Below, in pieces: positions 23,587 through 31,746 of a stretch of 33,140 nucleotides of DNA. Position numbers and translations under genes: made by a program. The stretch is from positions 1 through 33,140 of IMG/VR virus record IMGVR_UViG_3300042400_001063. One strand, given 5' to 3'. Under the pieces are notes generated by a model. The model saw only the letters and a list, made by a program, of their open reading frames with translations, searched no databases and was not told the origin of the DNA. Origin of the DNA: a virus. The number at the start of each line of letters is the position of its first letter. Within the stretch, counting starts at the first letter, position 1.

Positions 23587-25173
23587 ATGGAATTCATTAA
23601 CGATGACGACGTAAGCCCAGAGACTATTGACATATCAAATTCAGCCGATTGGTTTAAGTTTAACAATAAAGAAGTGGTGGTGGACACAGACCCATTTAAC
23701 ATAGAGGCACAAGAGTTAAAAAAGGTAAGCGGTCTTAGCACAACATTTCGTAGAAAAGTTTCAAGAGATATTCAAAAGAGACTTGTTGGACAAGAAGGAA
23801 CTGGAACACAGCAAAACCTATTACAGCAAGCGGTTACTGGCTACGCTATGTTTGACCTTGTTCAGCCAGTTTATAACCTAGAGTACTTATCAAAAATTTA
23901 TGAGATATCACCGTACAACTACGCAGCGATTAATGCAAAGGTTGCTAATATTGTTGGACTAGGATATTCTTTTGTAGAAACAAAAAAAGCAAATGATGCA
24001 TTAGATAGCATATCTGATACAAAGCAGCTAGAACGTGCTCGCAAAAAATTAAACAAGCTAAGACAAGATTTAGACAATTGGCTTGAGGAAACGAACGAAG
24101 AAGAAACTTTTACAGAAACACTAATTAAAGCATATACAGACCTAGAGGCAACTGGAAACGCCTATATTGAAATAGGAAGAACGGTTGCTGGAAATATTGG
24201 ATACATAGGCCATATCCCATCTAAAACAATGCGTGTTCGCAGATTGCGTGATGGATTTATTCAATTGCTTTACGGAAAGGCAGTATACTTCCGTAACTTT
24301 GGAGATCAAGAAACTCCAAATCCAATTGATGGTGGATTAGAAAGACCAAATGAAATTATTCATTTAAAAAAGTATACACCAATGAATAACTATTATGGAA
24401 TACCAGATATCATTGCAGCTCAGACAGCAATGGCTGGAAATGAATTTTCTGGAAAATATAACTTAGACTACTTTGAAAATAAAGCGGTCCCAAGATATAT
24501 AATTACAGTAAAGGGAGCAAAGCTATCTCCAGAGTCAGAAAGAAAGCTTCTTGAGTTTTTCCAAGTTGGACTAAAAGGTAAAAATCACAGATCCCTGTAT
24601 GTCCCCCTACCCCCAGACACCTCGGACTCTAAGGTTGAATTTAAGATGGAGCCAATTGAAGCTGGAAATCAAGAAGGCTCATTTGAAAAATATCGCAAAT
24701 CAAATAGAGATGAAATACTATTAGCACACAGAGTTCCAATTAATAAAATTGGTGTCCCAGAAGGAATAAGCTTGGCTTCTGCTAGAGACGCAGACAAGAC
24801 ATTTAAAGAGCAGGTATGCAGACCAGCCCAAGATATTCTAGAAAAGAAAATCAACAGAATAATATTAGAAAAAACAGATGCGTTATTGCTTAAGTTTAAC
24901 GAATTAACTTTAACCGATGAAGATACCCAGTCTAAGATTGACGAAAGATATTTAAGAATGCAGGTAATCACTCCAAATGAAGTAAGAATTAGAAAAGGAA
25001 TGATTCCTATGGATGGCGGAGACGAGGTTGTAGAATTAAAGCCACAGGCTGCAGCAGAACAAAGAGCCCAGGCTGGAAACTCAAGACAAAGAACCCAGGA
25101 AAGATCCTCTAATTCCCCCGATATTTCTGGGGAGGCCAGAAATCCAAAAGGTGAAGGAAGAACGACTGCCTAA
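23587..25173 (+). CDS. Portal protein
   Basis: 528 residues. It forms the dodecameric DNA channel at the capsid vertex. Typical landmarks are YNYAAINAKVANIVGLGYSF (110-129), ATGNAYIEIGR with GYIGHIPSKTMRVRR near 185-215, and ENKAVPRYIITVKGAKLSPE near 300. HRVPINKIGVPE follows, then FKEQVCRPAQDILEKKINRI, the helical stem and crown part. The length is normal for the HK97/PF04860-type portal. The last ~35 residues are low-complexity (QRAQAGNSRQRTQERS). The terminase gene is not beside it in this window. Confidence 0.92.
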   Translation: MEFINDDDVSPETIDISNSADWFKFNNKEVVVDTDPFNIEAQELKKVSGLSTTFRRKVSRDIQKRLVGQEGTGTQQNLLQQAVTGYAMFDLVQPVYNLEYLSKIYEISPYNYAAINAKVANIVGLGYSFVETKKANDALDSISDTKQLERARKKLNKLRQDLDNWLEETNEEETFTETLIKAYTDLEATGNAYIEIGRTVAGNIGYIGHIPSKTMRVRRLRDGFIQLLYGKAVYFRNFGDQETPNPIDGGLERPNEIIHLKKYTPMNNYYGIPDIIAAQTAMAGNEFSGKYNLDYFENKAVPRYIITVKGAKLSPESERKLLEFFQVGLKGKNHRSLYVPLPPDTSDSKVEFKMEPIEAGNQEGSFEKYRKSNRDEILLAHRVPINKIGVPEGISLASARDADKTFKEQVCRPAQDILEKKINRIILEKTDALLLKFNELTLTDEDTQSKIDERYLRMQVITPNEVRIRKGMIPMDGGDEVVELKPQAAAEQRAQAGNSRQRTQERSSNSPDISGEARNPKGEGRTTA

Positions 25174-25228
25174 TTATTAGGCAACTAGTTATTTGCATTT
25201 TTAGGAATACAAAGATAAAATTGAGCAT

Positions 25229-26539
25229 ATGAATATTGAAAAATCTTTGTGGTCCAGTCATGGCGACGATATAAGTCTATCGGTTCCTTTTACAAAAGTT
25301 AACCGTGAGAAAAGAACTGTTTCAGGCTTTGCTACACTAGACAATGTTGATCAAACAGGCGATGTAGTAACAGCAGAAGCAAGTCTTGGAGCATTTGAAA
25401 ATTTCCGTGGCAACATACGTGAGATGCACGGATCAAATGCAGTTGGCAAAATGGTTTCTTTTAAGCCAGAGACATACTACGATGCAAAAAGCGGAGAGTT
25501 CTACAATGGAGTTTATGTAGACGCATACATCTCAAAGGGCGCACAAGATACTTGGGAAAAAGTTTTAGATGGAACATTAACTGGATTTTCAATTGGCGGA
25601 AAAATTATTGATTCAGAAAATGAAGTAAACAAATCAACAGGACAGCCAGTCCGTTTTATTAAGCAGTACGCACTCATGGAATTGTCAGTCGTAGACTCCC
25701 CAGCAAATGAACTTTGCAACATCTTGTCTATTCAAAAAATGAATGGACAATTAATGTTTAAAGGAATAGCTGCGGAAACCGTAACAGAAAATATATTTTA
25801 CTGTGAGGAAAGCGACTCTGTTTTTATGTCAACAGAACAATCTTACGACTCTCCAGCAACTGGTAAGCCAGCTGTTTTAATTGGATGGGTAGAAAGTAAA
25901 GACATAAACAAAGCAAAAGAAATAGAAAAGATTCTTGCTTCATTCAAGAAGTCAAGATTTACGTTGCCTGAAATACAAACAATTGCAAAACAGGCAAACG
26001 CAGAAGGAGGTAATGAAGTGTCAGAAAACATAGAAACAGCAGTAGTCGAAGAGACTGCTCCAGTAGAAGTTTCAACTCCTGCAGAAGATGTAGTGGTTGA
26101 AGAGACTGTTACAAAAAATGTAGTAGCAGATGCTTCTGCCGAAACCGTTGAAAAAGCATCAGACGTCTCAGAGGTCGTTGTTGATGAACCTGATTTTGCA
26201 AAAATGTTAGGTGACTTAAAAGGCTTTTTCTCAGATACTCTAAGCAAGGCTTCAGAAGTAAATGCTGCACAGGTTTCAACTATTAAAGAAACAGTTGAAT
26301 CTTTTAGCAAGAGCGTAGAAGCGCAAATCTCAGAGTTGGCAGACAAACACACAGAACTCAGCAAGACAGTTGAGAATATCAAGAACACGATTGATACTGT
26401 AGAAAAGCGTGTCGACGCAGTAGAATCAGAGACTGCAATCAAGAAGTCCTCAGACCTTGGCGGGTCACAGGATGTAGTAGTACAAAAATCAAAATGGAAC
26501 GGTTCTTTCCTCGGTTCCGTAAACGAACTATTTAAGTAA
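25229..26539 (+). CDS. Prohead protease with C-terminal scaffold domain (S78 type)
   Basis: 436 residues. Residues 12-170 are the maturation protease: FATLDNVDQTGDVV, REMHGSNAVGKM with H67, and DGTLTGFSIGGKI with S121, the His/Ser of the S78/XkdF family. A linker (171-260) carries a second fold (VLIGWVESKDINKAKEIEKI). The remaining ~175 residues are acidic then coiled coil (about 320-405), a scaffold domain as in XkdF-type fusions. Inside is a strong ribosome site in frame, so scaffold alone is probably made too. The protein would shape and then clean the procapsid. Start ATG 25229 has only a weak ribosome site. Confidence 0.88.
   Translation: MNIEKSLWSSHGDDISLSVPFTKVNREKRTVSGFATLDNVDQTGDVVTAEASLGAFENFRGNIREMHGSNAVGKMVSFKPETYYDAKSGEFYNGVYVDAYISKGAQDTWEKVLDGTLTGFSIGGKIIDSENEVNKSTGQPVRFIKQYALMELSVVDSPANELCNILSIQKMNGQLMFKGIAAETVTENIFYCEESDSVFMSTEQSYDSPATGKPAVLIGWVESKDINKAKEIEKILASFKKSRFTLPEIQTIAKQANAEGGNEVSENIETAVVEETAPVEVSTPAEDVVVEETVTKNVVADASAETVEKASDVSEVVVDEPDFAKMLGDLKGFFSDTLSKASEVNAAQVSTIKETVESFSKSVEAQISELADKHTELSKTVENIKNTIDTVEKRVDAVESETAIKKSSDLGGSQDVVVQKSKWNGSFLGSVNELFK
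26018..26539 (+). CDS. Nested capsid scaffold protein, internal in-frame start
   Basis: The same frame as the protease gene, starting at GTG 26018 (its codon 264). AAGGAGG (26004-26010) lies seven bases upstream, a better ribosome site than that of the full-length gene. The product would be 173 residues: a Glu/Val-rich acidic start (about 1-55), then FSDTLSKASEVNAAQV and a heptad-like coiled coil, ending KWNGSFLGSVNELFK, which may bind capsid protein. The arrangement parallels lambda C/Nu3. Sequence-only; the product has not been seen. Confidence 0.7.
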   Translation: MSENIETAVVEETAPVEVSTPAEDVVVEETVTKNVVADASAETVEKASDVSEVVVDEPDFAKMLGDLKGFFSDTLSKASEVNAAQVSTIKETVESFSKSVEAQISELADKHTELSKTVENIKNTIDTVEKRVDAVESETAIKKSSDLGGSQDVVVQKSKWNGSFLGSVNELFK

Positions 26540-26559
26540 AGGGTAGGTGAAATAATATA

Positions 26560-27612
26560 ATGAGCAATGAATTATTAGAAAAGGCCGTAGCTGCTGATAC
26601 AACAGTTACAGGTACTTTCGCATCAGCAACTGGTGGAGAAGGCATTCACACTGCGTCTGAAAATGGCAACGGTGGTCTTCTTAACCCAGAACAATCAGCC
26701 CGCTTTCTAGATTATATGTTCGACGCAACCGTAATTGGTAAAGTCGCACGTACAGTAAGAATGAAGTCTGATACAACTGAAATTGATCGCATGGGCGTAG
26801 GCGAAAAGCTTATGAAGCTTGCGACAGAAGGAGATAACACTAACAGCGCAAACGCTGCAGTGACATTCTCAAAGATTTCTTTGACAACAAAGAAGCTACG
26901 TCTAGATTGGGAACTATCAACAGAGTCTCTAGAAGACAATATTGAGGGTGCAGATCTAGAAGATCACATTGCCCGCTTGATGGCAACACAGGCAGGTAAC
27001 GACATTGAAGATGTAGTCCTAAACGGAGATACATCACTATCATCAGATCAGCTTTACAAGGCATTTGATGGTGTAGTAAAGAAGGCTAAGGCAAACGCTC
27101 ACGTAGTTGACGCTGGCGGAGCTGCAATTTCTCGTGCTGTATTTAACAGCGCATTGAAGGCACTCCCACGTAAGTACAAGCAACGCCGTACAGACCTTCG
27201 CTTCCTAGCAGGATCAAACCTGATTCAGGATTACTTATACTCAACATCACAAAACATTCAGAACGTCAACCCACAGGATATTGCTTCAGGCATCATCCGT
27301 GGAGAAGTTGCACCTGTTTCAGGTCCAGCAGGATACGTTGCGCCATACGCATTCGGTATTCCAATCGTTGAAGTTCCTCTACTTTCAGAGACACAGAATG
27401 GCTCATACTCAGCAGCATCAGGATCACACGGTGACGTGCACTTGACATTCCCAAATAACGTAGTTATTGGTATCAAGCGTGACGTAACAGTTTACCGATT
27501 CTTCTGGCCAAAGAAGGACTCAATCGAGTACACAATGTATACTCGTGTTGGCGTTCAAATTGAGCAGGCAGACGCTTGGGTAGTTGTAAAGAACGTTAAG
27601 GTTGCTTCTTAA
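26560..27612 (+). CDS. Major capsid protein (HK97 fold)
   Basis: 350 residues. It sits right after the protease/scaffold gene and before a strong terminator. Typical features are NGNGGLLNPEQSARFLDYMF (36-55), KLRLDWELSTESLEDNI (about 111-127) and LPRKYKQRRTDLRFLAGSN (about 204-222). AYAFGIPIVEVPLL and FPNNVVIGIKRDVTVYRFF follow, the usual late P-domain/A-domain strands. No long N-terminal delta domain is visible, consistent with the scaffold being supplied by the gene before. Arg codons are CGN in 14 of 15, unlike most neighbours, suiting very high expression. AGGTGA is the likely ribosome site. Confidence 0.92.
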   Translation: MSNELLEKAVAADTTVTGTFASATGGEGIHTASENGNGGLLNPEQSARFLDYMFDATVIGKVARTVRMKSDTTEIDRMGVGEKLMKLATEGDNTNSANAAVTFSKISLTTKKLRLDWELSTESLEDNIEGADLEDHIARLMATQAGNDIEDVVLNGDTSLSSDQLYKAFDGVVKKAKANAHVVDAGGAAISRAVFNSALKALPRKYKQRRTDLRFLAGSNLIQDYLYSTSQNIQNVNPQDIASGIIRGEVAPVSGPAGYVAPYAFGIPIVEVPLLSETQNGSYSAASGSHGDVHLTFPNNVVIGIKRDVTVYRFFWPKKDSIEYTMYTRVGVQIEQADAWVVVKNVKVAS

Positions 27613-27633
27613 TTAAGAATTAACCAACAAAAG

Positions 27634-27660
27634 GCCCCCAATTAATTTTGGGGGCTTTTC
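27634..27660 (+). terminator. Rho-independent terminator after the capsid gene
   Basis: GCCCCCAA (27634-27641) pairs with TTGGGGGC (27648-27655), 8 bp around a 6-base loop, followed by TTTTC. It lies 21 bases past the stop. It would end the head operon; a new extended -10 follows 16 bases on. Confidence 0.9.
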
Positions 27661-27675
27661 ATTTGAATTTAGTAA

Positions 27676-27684
27676 TGATATAAT
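27676..27684 (+). promoter_or_regulatory. Extended -10 promoter for the connector genes
   Basis: TG-A-TATAAT (hexamer 27679-27684) follows the terminator closely. A -35-like TTTTCA (27656-27661) matches 4 of 6 at a 17-base spacer but overlaps the terminator's T-tract. The leader of ~20 nt holds AAGGAG before ATG 27711. Confidence 0.6.
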
Positions 27685-27710
27685 TAAACAACCTAGACTA
27701 AGGAGAATAT

Positions 27711-28106
27711 ATGTCATTTGAGACATTAAAATTAGCTGAGATTAAGAAGATCGCCGAAGACTTTGGCGTAGATATAAATAGCCTAAAGAGTAAGACAGAT
27801 ATAATTGCAGCACTGTCAGAAGAAGGGGTAAGCTGGTCAGTTTATTCTAAGACAATAAAAGACGTAGACGATGCAAAAGAAGAAATTGAAGTTTTACCAA
27901 AATTTGATCCCAAGAAAGCTCAAGACAAAGATTTGGTTTTAGTTAGAATGACAAGAGCAAATTTTAGATACGATACAATGGGATTTACATTCACAGACCA
28001 GCATCCATTTGTAGCAATGTCAGAAGAAGCAGCACAAGAAATTTTTGATAAGGAGGAAGGTTTTAGATTAGCCACACCAAAGGAAGCACAAGACTTCTAT
28101 AACTAA
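27711..28106 (+). CDS. Structural protein with Rho-N/SAP-like N-terminus
   Basis: 131 residues. LKLAEIKKIAEDFGVDIN and KTDIIAALSEEGV (about 5-38) form the helix-turn-helix of SAP/Rho_N-like motifs, which bind nucleic acid or partners. The C-terminal part (RMTRANFRYDTMGFTFTDQH, VAMSEEAAQEIF) is a separate small domain. Position after the capsid gene suggests a head decoration or connector role. AAGGAG with a 5-nt spacer fixes the start. Confidence 0.6.
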   Translation: MSFETLKLAEIKKIAEDFGVDINSLKSKTDIIAALSEEGVSWSVYSKTIKDVDDAKEEIEVLPKFDPKKAQDKDLVLVRMTRANFRYDTMGFTFTDQHPFVAMSEEAAQEIFDKEEGFRLATPKEAQDFYN

Positions 28107-28120
28107 TTTAAACCTTTAAT

Positions 28121-29107
28121 ATGGCAGAGATCCACATAAATACAAACTCGTCAGTATCTACTAAAATTATATACGGCGGAGAAGTCATTAATGCAGACGG
28201 AGACCTTGTAATGGCAACCGTTTATGACATAACAGAAGATCCTGCACTGGAGGTTCCTGTAAATCCAGAAACTCCCATATTTTCCTCAGAGGCTATAAAA
28301 ATAGAAACTGATAACGGGTCATATAAGATAAACATCCCATACCATCAAACATCAAGATTGAAAAATCTAAAGATTAGATGGGGATATAACATTAACGGTA
28401 GCGCACAGCAACATTTTTCTACTGTGGATATTGTTCAGCCATATTGCTCATTAGCGGAAGCAATAGAAGATTTAAATTTTGGAACAGACCCATCTGACCC
28501 AAACTATAAAACATATCATGAGCTAGTCATGGCAGAAAAATATGCAAGAAAGATAATTGATGATTTTACTGGACAAAAGTTTAGCTTATATGATGACGTA
28601 CATACAATTTATGGGTCAGGCTCTGATGTTTTGCCACTGCCTTATAAATTAAATACCCTTCATGAGCTTTATGTAAATGACATAATGCTTCTTGACAATA
28701 CCCAAGAAATAAACAATTGGGGTAGGTCAGTGCGTATATCTGAAACTGGATTCGGGCTAAGAGTAAATAGAGCAGATGAATTAGATAACAGCGTTTACTC
28801 TGCCAACGGAATGGTGCCACCAAGCATTAATGATATTGGTGGCGGATCATTCATAAAAGATTACGCATACCGTGTTCAGGGAAGATTTGGTTGGAGCGAG
28901 GTTCCAGATGAAGTTGAGCAGGCGTGTATACAACTAATGGGACATTTTTTTGATAAAGATAGAATATGGAAAGATCAATATATGAAATCTATATCTACTT
29001 TTGACTGGAAGTTTGAGTATACCTCAAATATAAATAGCGGTACTGGCTGCGCCTATGCGGACAAGCTGCTATCTCCATATGTTTTAAATCAAATGGTTGT
29101 GATATAA
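28121..29107 (+). CDS. Head-tail connector protein
   Basis: 328 residues. The N-terminal ~110 residues are a beta domain (KIETDNGSYKINIPYHQTSR, LKIRWGYNINGSAQQHF). The rest begins with helices AEKYARKIIDDFTGQKFS, the adaptor signature of HK97 gp6-like proteins. It ends WSEVPDEVEQACIQLMGHFF, a second helical hallmark. Such proteins form a ring under the portal. The extra N-terminal beta domain makes it longer than a minimal gp6-type adaptor. No Shine-Dalgarno is visible before the ATG (14 bases after the preceding stop). Next gene begins immediately at its stop. Confidence 0.7.
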   Translation: MAEIHINTNSSVSTKIIYGGEVINADGDLVMATVYDITEDPALEVPVNPETPIFSSEAIKIETDNGSYKINIPYHQTSRLKNLKIRWGYNINGSAQQHFSTVDIVQPYCSLAEAIEDLNFGTDPSDPNYKTYHELVMAEKYARKIIDDFTGQKFSLYDDVHTIYGSGSDVLPLPYKLNTLHELYVNDIMLLDNTQEINNWGRSVRISETGFGLRVNRADELDNSVYSANGMVPPSINDIGGGSFIKDYAYRVQGRFGWSEVPDEVEQACIQLMGHFFDKDRIWKDQYMKSISTFDWKFEYTSNINSGTGCAYADKLLSPYVLNQMVVI

Positions 29108-29536
29108 GTGTATTCCCTCATAGACTCAATATTGTCTATGAAAATGGACGTTTATAGGCAAACGGATAATCAAGACCCAAATACTGGTGCAATAGTAAAA
29201 GAATGGAATTACTATAAAACAGTAGATTGCCATGCAAAGGGAATGATAACAAACTCTTCCACAATTAGATCAAGCGACAATCAAACATTTAATAACAGAT
29301 ATGTTAATGAGCAAAACATACAAATAAGAACAGCAGAACGTATAACCTCAAGAGAAAAAATTACAAATATTAGAGATAGCAAGAATAACGTTATCTGGAC
29401 AGAAATTAATTTCCCTACAGAGACTCCAACTGTTTTTGAGATAATAGGAACCACCCCAATTACAGACCCATTTGGAAATATAATAGGATACAACTCTGCG
29501 GTAAAGAGATCGGAGAACCAGCAAATTGGACTCTAG
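29108..29536 (+). CDS. Head closure (stopper) type protein
   Basis: 142 residues from GTG 29108, with no gap after the previous stop. KMDVYRQTDNQDPNTGAIVK is the start typical of head-tail joining and stopper proteins, followed by a small beta domain (WNYYKTVDCHAKGM, YVNEQNIQIRTAE, NNVIWTEINFP, PTVFEIIGTTP). It would sit below the connector ring and hold DNA in. The next gene starts 11 bases before its end. Confidence 0.65.
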   Translation: MYSLIDSILSMKMDVYRQTDNQDPNTGAIVKEWNYYKTVDCHAKGMITNSSTIRSSDNQTFNNRYVNEQNIQIRTAERITSREKITNIRDSKNNVIWTEINFPTETPTVFEIIGTTPITDPFGNIIGYNSAVKRSENQQIGL

Positions 29537-30314
29537 CGTAGCTTTATTACAAGCAGCATCTGGCCTAGAAAGATTAATGGTAGGGCAGTCTCAAAATGCT
29601 GCAATTAAAGATAGCAACGTCGCACAGATATCTGCAGCCTTATATTACGAGGCAAATGTCATTGCTAAATTTAATAAAAGCAAGAAGTTTAAAAAAGCAT
29701 TTAAGCAAACAATCTTTACTCAGATAAATAAAGATTTTGGAGACCATATAGACTCACAGGCTAGGTCAAAGCCAAAGTCTCTTCATCACGTCTATGAGTG
29801 GAAAAAAGCTGGCAATAAGTCAGCTAGACTTTTTAAATTAAGATCAATTGATGGTGACGGAATTTCTTTTAAAATAGACTACGACTTACAGCCATCTAAA
29901 TCATTTGTCCCAGCACCAGCAAGTAGAAGAAAACATGTATTTATCAATAAGGCTTCTGTGATGGAAGCTGGAATGCCTCTAGTAATTGCTCCACGCCATT
30001 CTGAGAGACTTGTGTTCGAATCCAATGGTATGACAGTCTTCATGCCCAAAGGGGCTACAGTGACCGTTAGAAGGCCTGGAGGACCTAGTGTAAAAAATCA
30101 ATTTAGATTATATTATTCCAGATTCTTTAGTGGAAATTTGGTTAATAACTCAATTAAAAAATCTGGCTTTCAGAGACTATTTAATTCAGAACTCACAAAG
30201 GCTTTGATGATACCATCTTCAATTAAAAGAGTACAATATTCTTTTTCACCTAATTCAATTAGAGGCATGGCGGACGCAGCAGTAGAATCTTCATTTGGAG
30301 GGTCAATGGTATGA
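29526..30314 (+). CDS. Neck/tail-completion protein, unknown fold
   Basis: 262 residues from TTG 29526, overlapping the previous gene. A ribosome site (GGAG) lies about 10 bases upstream. The N-terminus is helix-rich and basic (KFNKSKKFKKAFKQTIF). Then come beta stretches (RLFKLRSIDGDGISFKIDYD, GMTVFMPKGATVTVRRPGGP). Position between stopper and terminator proteins suggests a neck role such as tail completion. Arg codons are AGA/AGG in 14 of 15. No family named. Confidence 0.55.
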   Translation: MDSSVALLQAASGLERLMVGQSQNAAIKDSNVAQISAALYYEANVIAKFNKSKKFKKAFKQTIFTQINKDFGDHIDSQARSKPKSLHHVYEWKKAGNKSARLFKLRSIDGDGISFKIDYDLQPSKSFVPAPASRRKHVFINKASVMEAGMPLVIAPRHSERLVFESNGMTVFMPKGATVTVRRPGGPSVKNQFRLYYSRFFSGNLVNNSIKKSGFQRLFNSELTKALMIPSSIKRVQYSFSPNSIRGMADAAVESSFGGSMV

Positions 30315-30823
30315 CAGCAAATTATAAATTAGACGCTATGTTTGAAATTAGAAAGTACCTTTGGGAAAATCTTGTGGAATATAATATTTTTGATGAGGAT
30401 GAATACTACAGCGATAACTTAGGTCAGACCATAATACCCATAATCCCAGTTCAGCAATCTGCGGAAATGAATCATTTTTTAAGCGGTAAAAAGCATATTG
30501 TTTACGACAAGGTAGGGCTATCGTATGAGGACAATTGGCTAATATGCTGCGAACAAATTTTATTTACAGTTTACTCTACAGATGTCTCAGAAATAGTAGA
30601 AATTAGAAACGTAATGACTGACCTATTTAGAAGAATGGACGATTCTGCCAAAGACGTTAATAGATCAGGGGCAATAAGCGACAAATTTAAATTCCACAGT
30701 ATATATATAGCAGACATATCGCCAACTGAGCCTTCTCAAGAAATACAGGGATTCCTGTCCTCTGATATTACGCTAGAGGTTAAGTATTCAAGAATAACAG
30801 ACCAAAACGGCAGATTCGTTTAG
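30311..30823 (+). CDS. Tail terminator-like protein
   Basis: 170 residues, starting as ATGA on the previous stop. Helix FEIRKYLWENLVEYNIF, then an alternating pattern of strands (DNWLICCEQILFTVYSTDVS, FKFHSIYIADISPTEPSQ, SSDITLEVKYSRI) with a helix (EIVEIRNVMTDLFRRMDD) between. That is the alpha/beta layout of the tail-terminator family (gpU-like) and fits the position just before the tube gene. It would cap the tail at its head-proximal end. Based on position and pattern. Confidence 0.6.
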   Translation: MTANYKLDAMFEIRKYLWENLVEYNIFDEDEYYSDNLGQTIIPIIPVQQSAEMNHFLSGKKHIVYDKVGLSYEDNWLICCEQILFTVYSTDVSEIVEIRNVMTDLFRRMDDSAKDVNRSGAISDKFKFHSIYIADISPTEPSQEIQGFLSSDITLEVKYSRITDQNGRFV

Positions 30824-30933
30824 ATTGCTTTATAGCCCAATATCCCGTATCATTGGATAAGAGGAAAGAAGCCTAGCCAGCTTTGGTATTAAAATATATA
30901 TATATAGTTTAAAACACAGGAGGTAGTAAACAC

Positions 30934-31644
30934 ATGGCACAAGTACAAGGTAATGCTAAAAATATTCTTGTTGGTGCGTCCCCACTGTTTCTTACAGTAG
31001 ACGACTCAACAGTACCAGGATACGCAGCAAACATGGAGCCAGGAATCGCTAAAACAGGAACTGCAGTAGCTGGTTCAACAAAACCATCTACAAAGGTCCC
31101 AGCATATTCCGCATCAGCATCATACACAACAACATTAAACTCACTCGACACAGCAGATGGTGGAGAGACTGCAGCAGCTTATCGTAACGTAGGTTTTACA
31201 AATAACGGTCTTCAGATCACTTATAACCCAACATACGACTCAGTAACTGTAGATCAGCTACTTGATACAGCTAAGCTGTTCAAGTCTGCAATGGAAGTTA
31301 TGATTGCAACAGAAATGTCAGAAGGTACACTAGAAAATACTCTAGTTGTATTTGGACAGAAGAAGGCAACACTAGATTCAGGAGTTCTTGGTCTAGCAGG
31401 TGGAGCACTAGGTGAAGCTCCAACAGAGCGTCAATTAATTGCAGTTGGACAAGCTCCAACCACAAGCTCACCAAATTCAGAGCGTGTATACTATGCACGT
31501 CGTGTTCTTTCTGTTCAACAGTCACAGTTCTCTTTGGCTCGTACAACAGCAACAACATTCCCTGTAACATTCCGTCTGCTCCCAGACGCATCTTACAGCG
31601 GTTCAGAATACGGTAAGATCATTGACCGTACATGGACAGCATAA
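30934..31644 (+). CDS. Major tail (tube) protein
   Basis: 236 residues, low-charge and rich in Thr, Ala, Ser. It sits between the terminator-like gene and the chaperone genes. AKNILVGASPLFLTV at the start, AYRNVGFTNNGLQITYNPTY (65-100 region), and SLARTTATTFPVTFRLLPDA near the end are typical of siphophage tubes. All eight Arg codons are CGT, matching the capsid gene and very high expression. AGGAGG lies 10 bases before the ATG. A 110-base gap precedes it; a strong terminator follows. Confidence 0.88.
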   Translation: MAQVQGNAKNILVGASPLFLTVDDSTVPGYAANMEPGIAKTGTAVAGSTKPSTKVPAYSASASYTTTLNSLDTADGGETAAAYRNVGFTNNGLQITYNPTYDSVTVDQLLDTAKLFKSAMEVMIATEMSEGTLENTLVVFGQKKATLDSGVLGLAGGALGEAPTERQLIAVGQAPTTSSPNSERVYYARRVLSVQQSQFSLARTTATTFPVTFRLLPDASYSGSEYGKIIDRTWTA

Positions 31645-31666
31645 TTTAATTTATTAAATTAGAAAG

Positions 31667-31690
31667 GCCCCCAGAAATGGGGGCTTTTCA
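31667..31690 (+). terminator. Rho-independent terminator after the tube gene
   Basis: GCCCCCA (31667-31673) and TGGGGGC (31678-31684) form 7 bp around a GAAA tetraloop, then TTTT. Nearly identical arms to the terminator after the capsid gene, including the following CATTTG. Confidence 0.92.
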
Positions 31691-31711
31691 TTTGTAGTGA
31701 TAATATCTATA

Positions 31712-31720
31712 TGTTATAAT
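31712..31720 (+). promoter_or_regulatory. Extended -10 promoter for the tail chaperone and tape measure genes
   Basis: TG-T-TATAAT (hexamer 31715-31720) lies 22 bases after the terminator's T-tract. The leader of about 20 nt holds AGGAGG before TTG 31747. Confidence 0.6.
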
Positions 31721-31746
31721 AATTAAGACGATCCTAGGAGGATAAA

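Noticed and set aside
25843-26442. A 199-codon minus-strand open frame opposite the scaffold region
   Set aside because: Ser/Thr-rich shadow of the acidic coding sequence; no ribosome site and wrong strand for the operon.
30824-30933. Promoter or structured RNA in the gap before the tail tube gene
   Set aside because: There is a TTGGTATTAAAAT stretch and an AT dinucleotide run, but no clean -10 or hairpin. Only AGGAGG as a ribosome site is certain.
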